NCBI GenBank assembly: GCA_022841345.1
Contig: JALHRR010000005.1
Location: 62,001-126,000 of the forward strand
Origin: Saprospiraceae bacterium
Lineage (GTDB): Bacteria; Bacteroidota; Bacteroidia; Chitinophagales; Saprospiraceae
Length of the DNA: 64,000 bases
Direction of reading: 5' to 3'
The notes beneath the pieces are model-generated. The model was given only the letters and a program-made list of their open reading frames with translations, was not told the DNA's origin and made no database searches. Positions 45,401 to 53,409 of the stretch are shown here, piece after piece; position 1 is the first letter of the stretch, and each line of letters begins with the position of its first letter. Position numbers and translations under genes: made by a program.

Positions 45401-45768
45401 GGCCCCATTCTGTCAGACACGTCGTCTCTTCCAAGGGTAGCAGTATAGGTAATTCTTTTAGGCTCTCCACCGGAAGCTGGCATAACGTACACTTCAGTGT
45501 TGCCGTCATACTGGCCTGTAAATGCAATCTGTGTTCCATCAGGGGAGAATTTTGCAAACATCTCCATACCGGAGTGATTGGACAATTTGCGGGCAACACC
45601 CCCCGAACGGGGAACGGAATATAAATCCCCGGCATAAGTGAAGACTACCTGATTTCCATATGCTGCCGGAAATCTTAATAATCTGGCTTCTTTATCTCCG
45701 GCCTGAGCAAAAGCGAGACCAGGAAAAGTGAATGCAAAAAGCAATAAAATTTGGCTGAATCGAATCAT
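42460..45768 (-). CDS. Tricorn-type S41 serine protease with beta-propeller and PDZ
   Basis: A 1102-residue exported protein with a signal peptide ending GLAFAQ. The first 600 residues form TolB/WD40-like propellers (SPDGTQIAFTGQYDGNTEVY, SPDGKWIAFVSDRSGEDEVY). A charged linker (AAESKASAKDKAGAKPEQT) is followed by the tricorn core domain, a PDZ domain (GLNIKEGDFIIAINGNSV) and an S41/TSPc domain with IDDRGNGGGN and the nucleophile region DQYSASDGDLFPYQF. Archaeal tricorn degrades peptides from the proteasome; bacterial relatives are probably periplasmic and process peptides. It appears complete. Confidence 0.93.
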   Translation of the reverse strand: MIRFSQILLLFAFTFPGLAFAQAGDKEARLLRFPAAYGNQVVFTYAGDLYSVPRSGGVARKLSNHSGMEMFAKFSPDGTQIAFTGQYDGNTEVYVMPASGGEPKRITYTATLGRDDVSDRMGPNNIVMDWTPDGKEVVYRTRATTFNAFKGNLMKAPVSGELSSRIPLSFASWASYHSDGKTLFHNRVFREFRTWKYYKGGQADDIWMVDLTNGKTENLSNNPAQDIFPMYHNEKVYYCSDRDRIMNLFEYDLKTKQTRKVTQFTEYDVKFPSLNGDLIAFENGGYIYLYDLKTNQQSKVTVQVQEDFAVGRNKQMDATKNINGVGIAPDGARAVFSARGDIFTVPAKNGVVRNLTQSSNAHDRDMAWSPDGKWIAFVSDRSGEDEVYIQKQDGSEAATAVSSGGGPYKYRILWSPDSKMILLSDRSQNLYYYDVQSKKKTNVKRSGEWEITDFSWSPDNKWIAYTNPNQLGTNRIHLYNLVDKTDRPATDEWYNAFNPRFSPDGKYLYFVSTRDYNPTYSNTEWNHAYVDMAKIYVLHLSNATASLFKNENDEVNSSAAETPKKEAPAAESKASAKDKAGAKPEQTKEPELTVKVDWEGIQDRVESLPLDAGNYFGLQPTKDGIYYRFAGFNKPGTVKYMEFKDKKEKSIGAFGTFILSNDHKKVLLSKGPVYYIEDAPKGELDPKNKLDMTDVKMTVDRKAEWTQIYYESWRQMRDFFYDPEMHGVDWVKIRDKYAALLPHVNHRNDLTYLIGEMIGELNVGHAYVNDGDRPDRDIVSMGLLGGAFERHSSGYYQIKKILKGASWSSALKSPLNEIGLNIKEGDFIIAINGNSVKNMSNIYEGLVGKAGVMVELTVNAQASESGARKVYVKPVSNEADLYYADWIQANIDKVDKASGGKIGYIHVPDMGPAGLNAFSRYFYPQLEKEALIIDDRGNGGGNVSPMLIERLRRELVFGNSWRNGDRATTRPAQIHLGPKVCLIDQYSASDGDLFPYQFKHYKIGKVIGQRSWGGVVGIRGSLPFVDGGDLRKPEFAHFDPVKNEFVIEGYGVDPDIEVVNDPYQEYLNNDTQLTRAVEELLKELKENPVKKLMIPPFPKKNR

Positions 45769-45999
45769 TTGATCATTTGGTTTGGTGAAAAATAGTTTTG
45801 GTAAAGTTATGTATTATTTACCTTGTTCATATTAGGCTGTCACTAAAAAACGGTTTCATTTCGAAGAATAGATGAACTATTTCTTTTTCAATTCTCAAAA
45901 ACCTGAAGGAATGACTATTGATTTTTATCCATTTATGTACTTTGTGTTTAAATTACATTAACATATACCATTCTTCACTCTTGCCAATTTGAATTTATT

Positions 46000-47841
46000 A
46001 TGAAAATATGCATCACCCTTTTGACAGTTTGTTGTTTGTACTTTTGCAGTCATGCTCAAATCAGCAAAGTTGAACCTCCAAACTGGTGGACTGACATGCA
46101 TACATCAGAAATTCAAATCGTGTTTTATGGTCAAAATATTTCCGGCCTGCAGATAGAAACCGACTCGCCGCTTGTCATCAAATCGGTTTTAAAAACTGAT
46201 AATCCTAATTACATTTTTGCAACCGTAGAAACCCGAAATGCAACACCTGCAACCTATACATTCAGATTTAAAAAGGACAATAAAGTTGCTCAGGAAATCA
46301 GTTACCCGATTCTGGAGAGAGAACACAATTCCAGATGGAGAAAAAGTTTTGATGCTTCAGATGTTATGTACCTGATCATGCCTGACAGATTTGCAAATGG
46401 GGATCCAAAAAATGATGAACATGCAGAGACTACTGAAAAGCCTGACAGAAAAAATGCGGGAGGAAGACACGGCGGGGACATTCAGGGAATCATTAAAAAC
46501 CTGGATTATCTGGAAGACCTGGGTGTGACGGCTATCTGGAGCACACCGATGTGCGAGGACAATGATGGCAGATACTCATACCATGGATATGCACAATCCG
46601 ATGTATATCGCATCGACCCCAGATATGGAAGCAATGAAGATTACAAAAGGCTTTCTGCCGAAATGAAGAAAAGAGGAATGAAGCTGATCAAGGATTATGT
46701 GACCAATCACTGGGGATTACATCACTACATGATAAAGGATTTGCCCACTTACGATTTCATTAATCAGCATCCGGGTTTTGCCCAATCGAATTACAGAATG
46801 ACTACCCAATTTGATCCGAATGCCAGTGAACTTGATTCCAGAAAATGCATGGACGGTTGGTTTGTGCGCTCTATGCCTGACCTCAATCAAAGAAATCCGA
46901 TCATGTTGCAATACCTCATCCAGAATGCAATCTGGTGGATTGAGTATGCAGACCTCGGAGGATATCGCGTGGATACTTACTCCTATAATGACAAGCATGC
47001 CATTGCTAAATGGACTAAAGCCATCACAGATGAATATCCGCATTTCAACATTGTGGGTGAAGTGTGGATGCATGATCAGGCACAAATGGCTTACTGGCAA
47101 AAAGACAGCAAAATAGGAGCCATTCAAAGCTATAATTCAAATCTTCCAAGTGTAATGGATTTTACTTTACACGATGCGATTGTCGATGTTTTTAATGAAG
47201 ACAAACCATCCTGGGACAAGGGAATGATCAAAGTGTATGAAAATTTTACCAATGATTTTTTATATCCCGACCCTATGAAATTGCTGGTCTTTGCAGAAAA
47301 TCATGATACCCGCAGAATCAATGAAGTGTACAAAAATGATGTTGAAAAATATCGTCTTGCCATGACCCTGATCATGACGACAAGGGGAATCCCTCAAATC
47401 TATTACGGAACTGAAATTGGAATGGAAGGGGACAAATCTAAAGGTGATGGCGATATCCGAAGAGATTTCCCGGGCGGATGGGCTGGGGATACCAACAATG
47501 CATTTGATGCAAAAGGCAGGACAGCTGAACAAGAGCAATTCCATTCATTCACAAAAAAATTAATGAACTGGAGAAAACAAAGCAAAGCCATTCACGAAGG
47601 CAAACTGCTTCATTTTTTGCCGGACAACAATGTCTATGTCTATTTCAGATACACAGAAACTGAAACAGTGATGGTGCTTATAAATAATAACCCGGAGGCC
47701 CAAAGTTTAAATATGGAACGATTCGCAGAAGGTATTAAGCAATTCAAAACAGGTAAAGATATTTTGAGTGATCAATCATTTGATTTGAAAAAGGCTGTTC
47801 AGGTGAGTGGAAAAAGTGCGCTTGTGATGGAGCTTAAGTAA
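46000..47841 (+). CDS. Exported GH13 neopullulanase/cyclomaltodextrinase-like enzyme (SusA-type)
   Basis: A 613-residue protein with a signal peptide ending CSHAQ. An N-terminal beta-domain (ISKVEPPNWWTDMHTSEIQI) matches the cyclomaltodextrinase N-terminal domain. The barrel includes LIMPDRFANGDPKND (Ca site), region II GYRVDTYS (nucleophile Asp325), region III VGEVW (Glu354) and region IV ENHDTRR (Asp436). Region I reads KDYVTNHWG. It closely resembles the Bacteroides SusA neopullulanase, which works in the periplasm on oligosaccharides imported by SusCD. No T9SS tail, which agrees with a periplasmic site. It is transcribed divergently from the S41 gene. Confidence 0.94.
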   Translation: MKICITLLTVCCLYFCSHAQISKVEPPNWWTDMHTSEIQIVFYGQNISGLQIETDSPLVIKSVLKTDNPNYIFATVETRNATPATYTFRFKKDNKVAQEISYPILEREHNSRWRKSFDASDVMYLIMPDRFANGDPKNDEHAETTEKPDRKNAGGRHGGDIQGIIKNLDYLEDLGVTAIWSTPMCEDNDGRYSYHGYAQSDVYRIDPRYGSNEDYKRLSAEMKKRGMKLIKDYVTNHWGLHHYMIKDLPTYDFINQHPGFAQSNYRMTTQFDPNASELDSRKCMDGWFVRSMPDLNQRNPIMLQYLIQNAIWWIEYADLGGYRVDTYSYNDKHAIAKWTKAITDEYPHFNIVGEVWMHDQAQMAYWQKDSKIGAIQSYNSNLPSVMDFTLHDAIVDVFNEDKPSWDKGMIKVYENFTNDFLYPDPMKLLVFAENHDTRRINEVYKNDVEKYRLAMTLIMTTRGIPQIYYGTEIGMEGDKSKGDGDIRRDFPGGWAGDTNNAFDAKGRTAEQEQFHSFTKKLMNWRKQSKAIHEGKLLHFLPDNNVYVYFRYTETETVMVLINNNPEAQSLNMERFAEGIKQFKTGKDILSDQSFDLKKAVQVSGKSALVMELK

Positions 47842-47879
47842 ATGTTGGATCGCTTAATTGGTGAATCGGTTAATCGCGA

Positions 47880-48032
47880 TAACAGCCGGTTGGGGAATGA
47901 GGAGGTTAGAAGGTTAGTTAACAGCCAGTTGAACTGCCGTTACTGGTTGCTGGTTGCTGGTTGCTGGTTACTTGTTAACAGCCAGTGTAGGAGTTGAGGA
48001 GGTTAGAAGGTTAGAAAACAGCCGGGAAAAGC
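47880..48032 (+). repeat. GAGGTTAGAAGGTTAG / AACAGCC repeat cluster (family D)
   Basis: Two copies of GAGGAGGTTAGAAGGTTAG with AACAGCC ends (47893-47938, 47996-48032) plus a tandem GGTTGCT run at 47943-47966. A near-identical block occurs at 57332-57393. Both blocks stand just before a family C hairpin array. Confidence 0.75.
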
Positions 48033-48124
48033 TACAATCTTCAGCTTCAAGTGAACAGATGGGTTAGTGTTGAGATGATTAAATAACAGCCAAACAGCTG
48101 GGAAGAAGCTGCGTTCTCGTTATT

Positions 48125-48300
48125 GCGCCAGCCATCACCTCCGATACAAATTGACTGCATAGCAGGCCATTTGTATCTGAGACATCACTTTTTCATGGTT
48201 AACTCCATGAAAAAACATCACCTTGCAAGCCGCAGGCGCAGCAAGATATCACCTCGTTACGAGTAATTCCCCGACAATAGCTCCAACTATTGCAATCGAG
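48125..48300 (+). repeat. Hairpin array, family C copy C2
   Basis: GCGCCAGCCATCACC is followed by GATACAAAT..ATTTGTATC, linker GACATCAC, TTTTTCATGG/CCATGAAAAA, linker ACATCACC, TTGC..GCAA with inner GCC/GGC, and linker ATATCACC, then CGTTACG and a region ending AATAGC. The stems are perfect or nearly so. Confidence 0.8.
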
Positions 48301-48359
48301 GCTACAGCCGAAGATCGTAGGGGCGATTCACGAATCTCCCCAGATGGCACGCCCCCAGG

Positions 48360-48391
48360 TTTACAGTTTACACTTTACTGTAAACTGTAAA
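48360..48391. repeat. Perfect 13-bp hairpin TTTACAGTTTACA
   Basis: TTTACAGTTTACA (48360-48372), loop CTTTAC, TGTAAACTGTAAA (48379-48391). No T-run. It lies about 66 bp before the likely GH53 promoter and may be regulatory. Confidence 0.7.
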
Positions 48392-48456
48392 TTGTCACCT
48401 TTCCCTCCGGCATCATTCCGTTAGTGTACAATTTACACAATCATTAGTCCATTCCC

Positions 48457-48487
48457 TTGGTTTTTACGTATAATTCCTTGATATTTG
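48457..48487 (+). promoter_or_regulatory. Likely promoter of the first GH53 gene
   Basis: TTG (48457-48459), 20-bp spacer and GATATTTG (48480-48487; one base from TAnnTTTG), ending 35 bp before the ATG. Confidence 0.45.
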
Positions 48488-48522
48488 AACAACTGATTCC
48501 CCGGCATTTAAATTAGCAGATT

Positions 48523-49926
48523 ATGCGGCTCATCTTCCTTTCAACAATTATTTTGTTTTTTCAAGGCAACTCATCTGCTCAAACAATTTATTTGGGAGCA
48601 GATCTTTCATATGTAAATGAGATGGAAGATTGTGGAGAAGTGTATAAAGAAAATGGTAATGTCAAAGATCCTTATCAGCTATTCGCTGATCATGAATGCA
48701 ATCTCGTGCGATTGAGGCTTTGGCATACTCCTTCATGGTATGACAATCTCAATGCCGGAAACCGCTACTCTGATTTTGAGGATGTCAAAAAATCCATTGG
48801 AAGAGCTAAGGCTGCCGGAATGTCTGTACTTCTTGACTTTCATTTATCTGATAATTGGGCTGATCCCGGCAAACAACGAGTTCCCAATGCATGGCTACCT
48901 GTCGTAAATAATCTGCCGGTTCTCAAAGATTCGCTCTACAATTATATCTACAATACCCTCGATTTACTGTATCAGGAAGGGCTTGCACCTGAAATGGTAC
49001 AAATAGGAAATGAAACCAATAAAGGCATTCTCCTCTCTCCTGCTGATGACGCTGTATGGACGCTTAACTGGCCCAGAAATGCGCAGCTCTTCAATGCTGC
49101 CATTTCAGCTGTTCGGGCTTTTGAGGCGGCCAGAAATCAATCCGTATTGGTAGCTCTTCACATTGCAGCTCCGGGGGAAGTAAACTGGCTTTTAAATGGA
49201 TTTATAAATAATGGAGTGACAGATTTTGACATCATCGGAATGTCCTATTACTGGCAGTGGCATAAGCCAACAACTATTGCGCAGACAGGTACTATTATTA
49301 AAAATCTGCGTGCCCAGCACCCGACGAAACAAGTCATGATTCTGGAAACAGCTTATGTTTGGACAACCTCCAGTGCAGATAATGCCAATAATACCATGAA
49401 TGAAGCACATCCTTCCTACCTTCCCATCAATCCTGAAAATCAGAGAAAATGGCTGGTAGATCTGACCAAAGAAGTGGTAAAAAATGGTGGTACCGGAGTC
49501 ATCTACTGGGAACCTGCATGGGTCTCCTCGACCTGCCGCACTCAGTGGGGTACCGGCTCACATCAGGAAAACGCTACTTTTTTTGATTTCCAAAACAATC
49601 TGCAATTGAATGGCGGAATAGGATTTTTGGAGGAAAACTACCTCACCTCCATCTTTGAACCGGAAATCAATCCCAATATTCAATTTACCGGCAATCTGGG
49701 GTTTGTGGATATTGTTATGGGTGAATCAGTTAAAAATTTGCCCCAACTGGAATTCAGAATTGTGAACGGTACAGGTCAAATAATTGAAACCGGTAAAATA
49801 AACGCTCTGCCTTCTAATCCAACTGGATACAGGTGGGAATCAAAAAACTTACTTCCGGGTTGGTATGCTATCATTGTTTCCGGACCTGAAAACTGGATTG
49901 TTTCTCACAAATTTGTGATTCCTTAG
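48523..49926 (+). CDS. Arabinogalactan endo-beta-1,4-galactanase (GH53), secreted
   Basis: A 467-residue GH53 enzyme with a signal peptide ending NSSAQ. YLGADLSYVNEMEDCG, CNLVRLRLWHTPSWYDN and LDFHLSDNWADPGKQ are family hallmarks. The acid/base is Glu164 (QIGNETNKG) and the nucleophile Glu275 (ILETAYVW). EPAWVSSTCRTQWGTGS also matches GH53. A C-terminal 90-residue beta domain follows; it lacks a clear T9SS PNP motif but has an Ig-like end (GWYAIIVSGPENW). It cuts beta-1,4-galactan side chains of pectin. A paralogue lies 480 bp downstream. Confidence 0.95.
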   Translation: MRLIFLSTIILFFQGNSSAQTIYLGADLSYVNEMEDCGEVYKENGNVKDPYQLFADHECNLVRLRLWHTPSWYDNLNAGNRYSDFEDVKKSIGRAKAAGMSVLLDFHLSDNWADPGKQRVPNAWLPVVNNLPVLKDSLYNYIYNTLDLLYQEGLAPEMVQIGNETNKGILLSPADDAVWTLNWPRNAQLFNAAISAVRAFEAARNQSVLVALHIAAPGEVNWLLNGFINNGVTDFDIIGMSYYWQWHKPTTIAQTGTIIKNLRAQHPTKQVMILETAYVWTTSSADNANNTMNEAHPSYLPINPENQRKWLVDLTKEVVKNGGTGVIYWEPAWVSSTCRTQWGTGSHQENATFFDFQNNLQLNGGIGFLEENYLTSIFEPEINPNIQFTGNLGFVDIVMGESVKNLPQLEFRIVNGTGQIIETGKINALPSNPTGYRWESKNLLPGWYAIIVSGPENWIVSHKFVIP

Positions 49927-50023
49927 AAAGTATTGGAACAGTTATGATTAAAGTATCGTAATACACCAAATCCAATAAGTCAAAGAGGATTCTTAACGTT
50001 GCTACGAGTAGGTTCCCACCTTG

Positions 50024-50292
50024 TAGAATAAGACGTAAAAAATGGTTTTGAGTGAAGCGGCCATGACTGGTACTGTGTGAGCAATCAGAGAGTCTAAGCA
50101 GATATAGAGATGACCTGTAAGCAATTAGCAGGAACTTGAAAGCCCGCGGCGAGTTTAGCAGGCATAGCGCAACGAAAACGCATTTTTAGGCTTAGGCTAC
50201 ACAGTGGGCGGCTTTTTTTTGTTTCTTTTTTTTGGCTGTTGAAAAAAAAGAAAAGCCCAGCCGGCTTGAGGCGAATTAGAAGTAGCGAATTC
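50024..50292 (+). repeat. Dispersed repeat family B, copy B1
   Basis: About 265 bp, matching 58820-59081. Shared blocks: GTAAAAAATGGTTTTGAGTG, GGTACTGTGTGAGC, GAGATGACCTG, GCGAGTTTAGC, CGAAAACGCATTTTTAGG, and CCGGCTTGAGG followed by GAATTAGAAGTA. Near its end is the hairpin TTTCTTTTTTTT/AAAAAAAAGAAA (50222-50253), loop GGCTGTTG. The interval 49927-50407 contains no gene. Confidence 0.8.
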
Positions 50293-50407
50293 CAATTAAT
50301 TCAACTTAGAAGACAGAAATCTCTTATTTTGACCTAAGATACACTAAAATAACACAGCCAAAATATTTCATTAACATTCAACGTCTTGAAATTAAATCCC
50401 ATCCCCT

Positions 50408-51859
50408 ATGAGAATTCACTATCTGACATTAATTACCATTTTCTCCATAGCCTTTCCTGCTTGTAATGCTCAATCTCAAAATGATGAAGACAGGGCAGTA
50501 AATGAGCAGAAAGTAATCATTTACTTGGGAGCGGATAATTCATATGTCAATGAGATGGAAGATTGTGGCGCAAAGTTTAAAGACAAAGGCATTGAAAAAG
50601 ATCCATTTCAAATATTTGCAGATTATAAATGCAATCTGACAAGAGTAAGACTTTGGCATACGCCTGCATGGTATGATACACTGAATCAGGGAAAACGGTA
50701 TTCTGACTTTGAAGATGTTAAAAGGACTTTACACAGAAGTAAGGAAGCCGGCATGATGAATTTATTGAATTACCATCTTTCCGATACCTGGTCAGACCCC
50801 CAGAAACAAAGAGTGCCCGCCGCCTGGCTGCCGATAGTAGATAATCTTCCGATACTAAAAGACTCACTTTATAATCATATTTATGGCACGCTGGAAGCGC
50901 TGGGAAAAGAACAGCTCATTCCCGAAATGGTGCAAATCGGAAATGAAACCAATAAAGGTATACTTCTCTCTCCGCTGGATGATTCCTTAAATACACTGGA
51001 TTGGGAGCGCAACGCACAATTATTCAATATTGGAATAAAAGCTGTCAGGGATTTTGAAAAAGCAAGTGGCAAAAAAATATTGATCGCACTTCATATGGCT
51101 GCCCCTGAAGAAGCAAGAGAATTATTACAGGGATATTTGGAACATGGAATTACAGATTTTGATGTTATTGGCATTTCATATTATTGGGCCTGGCATAAAC
51201 CAACCACTATTCCGGAAGCGGTAGCTATCATTCGCAATATGCGCGAGAGAAATCCTGACAAGCAGGTCATCATTTTTGAAACAGGCTATCCATGGACTTT
51301 GGAATATAATGATCAGGCGTCCAACATCATCAATGAGCCTCATCCTGAATATAATCCCCCCACTCCTGAAATGCAGCTTAAATGGCTGGAAGACCTCACA
51401 CATGCTTCCCTTGCCAACGGAGCTACCGGTGTCTTGTACTGGGAACCAGCCTGGGTATCTACTTCCTGCTCCACGCCATGGGGCAAAGGCTCACATCAGG
51501 AGCATGCTACATTCTTTGATTTTGAAAACAATGTGTTGAAGAAAGGTGGTATGAATTGGTTTGGAAAGGATTATTCATCCTCAATTAGGTCATATGTTCA
51601 TAAGCCATTGATCACCATTGATAAGGAGAATAAATATGTAGATATAAAAACTGAATCATCGGAAAATCCTGAAGCTTATTCATTCATTATTTTCGGTAAA
51701 AATGGAGCTGAGGCCGCACGCGGTAGCTTAAAGGATTTGGAGATCAATGAAAGTAAAATAAGCAGATATTCTTTAGAAAAATTAGATACCGGAAGCTACC
51801 ATTTAGTAATTGCCGGACCGGATCACTGGATAGGAAGTCTGGGTTTTACGAAAAATTAA
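50408..51859 (+). CDS. Arabinogalactan endo-beta-1,4-galactanase (GH53), lipoprotein
   Basis: A 483-residue paralogue of the previous enzyme, about 60% alike by eye. The leader ends in a lipobox-like FPAC (Cys about 19), so it is probably anchored to the outer membrane as a lipoprotein, unlike its neighbour. The catalytic residues are kept: Glu180 (QIGNETNKG) and Glu291 (IFETGYPW). It also has the LNYHLSDTWSDPQKQ and EPAWVSTSCSTPWGKGS motifs. The C-terminal 100 residues are a beta domain (HLVIAGPDHWIGSLGF). The pair probably works on galactan in two places. Confidence 0.93.
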   Translation: MRIHYLTLITIFSIAFPACNAQSQNDEDRAVNEQKVIIYLGADNSYVNEMEDCGAKFKDKGIEKDPFQIFADYKCNLTRVRLWHTPAWYDTLNQGKRYSDFEDVKRTLHRSKEAGMMNLLNYHLSDTWSDPQKQRVPAAWLPIVDNLPILKDSLYNHIYGTLEALGKEQLIPEMVQIGNETNKGILLSPLDDSLNTLDWERNAQLFNIGIKAVRDFEKASGKKILIALHMAAPEEARELLQGYLEHGITDFDVIGISYYWAWHKPTTIPEAVAIIRNMRERNPDKQVIIFETGYPWTLEYNDQASNIINEPHPEYNPPTPEMQLKWLEDLTHASLANGATGVLYWEPAWVSTSCSTPWGKGSHQEHATFFDFENNVLKKGGMNWFGKDYSSSIRSYVHKPLITIDKENKYVDIKTESSENPEAYSFIIFGKNGAEAARGSLKDLEINESKISRYSLEKLDTGSYHLVIAGPDHWIGSLGFTKN

Positions 51860-51905
51860 TATCTGCTAATTGTTAAAATCTAATTTAACGCAGCAATTTT
51901 AAAAG

Positions 51906-51941
51906 TAATGGAGTATATTTGAAAAGCTAAATACTCCATTA
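51906..51941 (+). promoter_or_regulatory. Promoter -7 box inside an 11-bp inverted repeat reaching the start codon
   Basis: TAATGGAGTAT (51906-51916) and ATACTCCATTA (51931-51941) form a perfect 11-bp inverted repeat. It overlaps TATATTTG (51914-51921; TAnnTTTG) and the first base of the ATG at 51941. It could be an operator, or a leader hairpin if transcription starts upstream. No TTG is seen at -33. Confidence 0.45.
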
Positions 51942-53398
51942 TGAAAAAACTGATACTTTTTCTATTTGTCCTTTCCATTTCACCTATGCTTTTCGCTCAG
52001 AATTTCCGGATTATTCCGGAGAATACTGAAAGAATTTACCTGAAAAGTAATCAGGGATATGAAGTTGAGGAAGTTATCACCATTGATACTGATCAAAACA
52101 GCACAACTATACATCTGGAAGGAAAATTAACTGAAGACAGAATAACAAGTCTGCAAGGGATAGATTGTTATGAAAATGAATTTTCAGGATCATTGGGGCT
52201 TGCTATTCACATTGATGAATCCGGTGATCAATGGATTCGTTTTAAAAACGGAGGTCTGGAGTTTGCCAGAATCATTTCTAATGCACAAGTCGGAGAATCC
52301 TGGTTTTGCACACGTTATAATTCAGAAGATATTACCGCATCTGTAGAATCTATTGTAAGCACTACTATCAATGGTATCACAGATGTTTTCAAGACTATTT
52401 CTTTTTCCAGCTTCGATTGTAAGCTTATTTTAAGTGAGAATAATGGCGTGATTCAGACTCCTGACTGGTCAGATTTTGCCAGAGAAAATTCATCAACTAT
52501 CAACTGTCTGGAAAGAGAATTTGATCAAACTACCATTGACAAATTCAGCATTCCTTTTGGAGAACTTGCTTCCGATCTGCAGCCCGGAGATGAATTGCAC
52601 ATTTATGAATCATACGGGCAGATCAATATAGATCTTTTCAAAGAGAAAAAAATTAAAGCAACATTTATAAACTCTACTCTTGTGGGAGATAATTATGTAC
52701 TTACATTTGATCAGGAAGTGGAGTATTTTGAGCTGATAAATGGCGTAGTGGTGGATACATCTTATATCGAAACTGTAACTCAAAATCTTCCGAGACATCT
52801 GCCTGTTGGAGTCAATGATAGCGACTATCCTCTGCCAGTTGACAAACTTTTCTGGGTAGGTGAAGAAGCTGAGGTTTGTAATTATTCTGAATTCAACAAC
52901 AAACTCGCATTGACACATAGTATTTTATCTTACAAGTGGGACTCCGATACAATAGATCAAGAAGCATGTTTTCCGGTGTGGTTAGATGTGGGTTACTATG
53001 ACACATACATTGATGGCTTAGCAGGACCTTATTATAATAGCAGTTATTTCCCGAATGAAAGAAAATTGAAATACTACAAAAAAGGAGATGAAGAATGGGG
53101 AGATCCATTTACATTCACAATTTCAACTTCTGAGAAAATCATCTCAGAATCCATCTCCATTTTTCCTAATCCGGTCGCCACAGGTTCTCAAATTTTTCTG
53201 AAGGATTTGGGTGGCAAAGAGACATTGGAAGTCCGTCTGGTGGATTTATATGGCAAAAAAGTTCAGGGCTGGCAATTGAAAAATACTACAAATCAGGAAA
53301 CGCTGGAATTGCAAAAAAATATCCCTGCAGGTATGTATGTGATTTGGATTGCGAATGGGGAACAGAAACAATACTATTCAAAAGTTTTGGTAAAATAA
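51941..53398 (+). CDS. T9SS cargo protein, first of three tandem paralogues
   Basis: A 485-residue secreted protein. The signal peptide ends MLFAQ. The first 400 residues form beta-rich domains of unknown family, with a few cysteines (GIDCYENEF) and the shared motifs IPFGELASDLQPGDELHIYE and GLAGPYYNSSYFP. They end with KYYKKGDEEWGDPFTF. The last 80 residues form a T9SS type A domain (SIFPNPVATGSQIFL, PAGMYVIWIANGEQ). Two paralogues follow directly at 53410 and 54885, evidently by duplication. No function can be assigned. Confidence 0.8.
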   Translation: MKKLILFLFVLSISPMLFAQNFRIIPENTERIYLKSNQGYEVEEVITIDTDQNSTTIHLEGKLTEDRITSLQGIDCYENEFSGSLGLAIHIDESGDQWIRFKNGGLEFARIISNAQVGESWFCTRYNSEDITASVESIVSTTINGITDVFKTISFSSFDCKLILSENNGVIQTPDWSDFARENSSTINCLEREFDQTTIDKFSIPFGELASDLQPGDELHIYESYGQINIDLFKEKKIKATFINSTLVGDNYVLTFDQEVEYFELINGVVVDTSYIETVTQNLPRHLPVGVNDSDYPLPVDKLFWVGEEAEVCNYSEFNNKLALTHSILSYKWDSDTIDQEACFPVWLDVGYYDTYIDGLAGPYYNSSYFPNERKLKYYKKGDEEWGDPFTFTISTSEKIISESISIFPNPVATGSQIFLKDLGGKETLEVRLVDLYGKKVQGWQLKNTTNQETLELQKNIPAGMYVIWIANGEQKQYYSKVLVK

Positions 53399-53409
53399 AC
53401 TCAATCCCC

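Noticed and set aside
47943..47975. GGTTGCT tandem as a possible phase-variation tract
   Set aside because: It is intergenic, more than 500 bp from the next start codon, and only about four units long.
53344..53409. Upstream ATG for the second tandem T9SS gene
   Set aside because: It lies within the previous coding sequence and would put 22 residues before an excellent signal peptide at ATG 53410.
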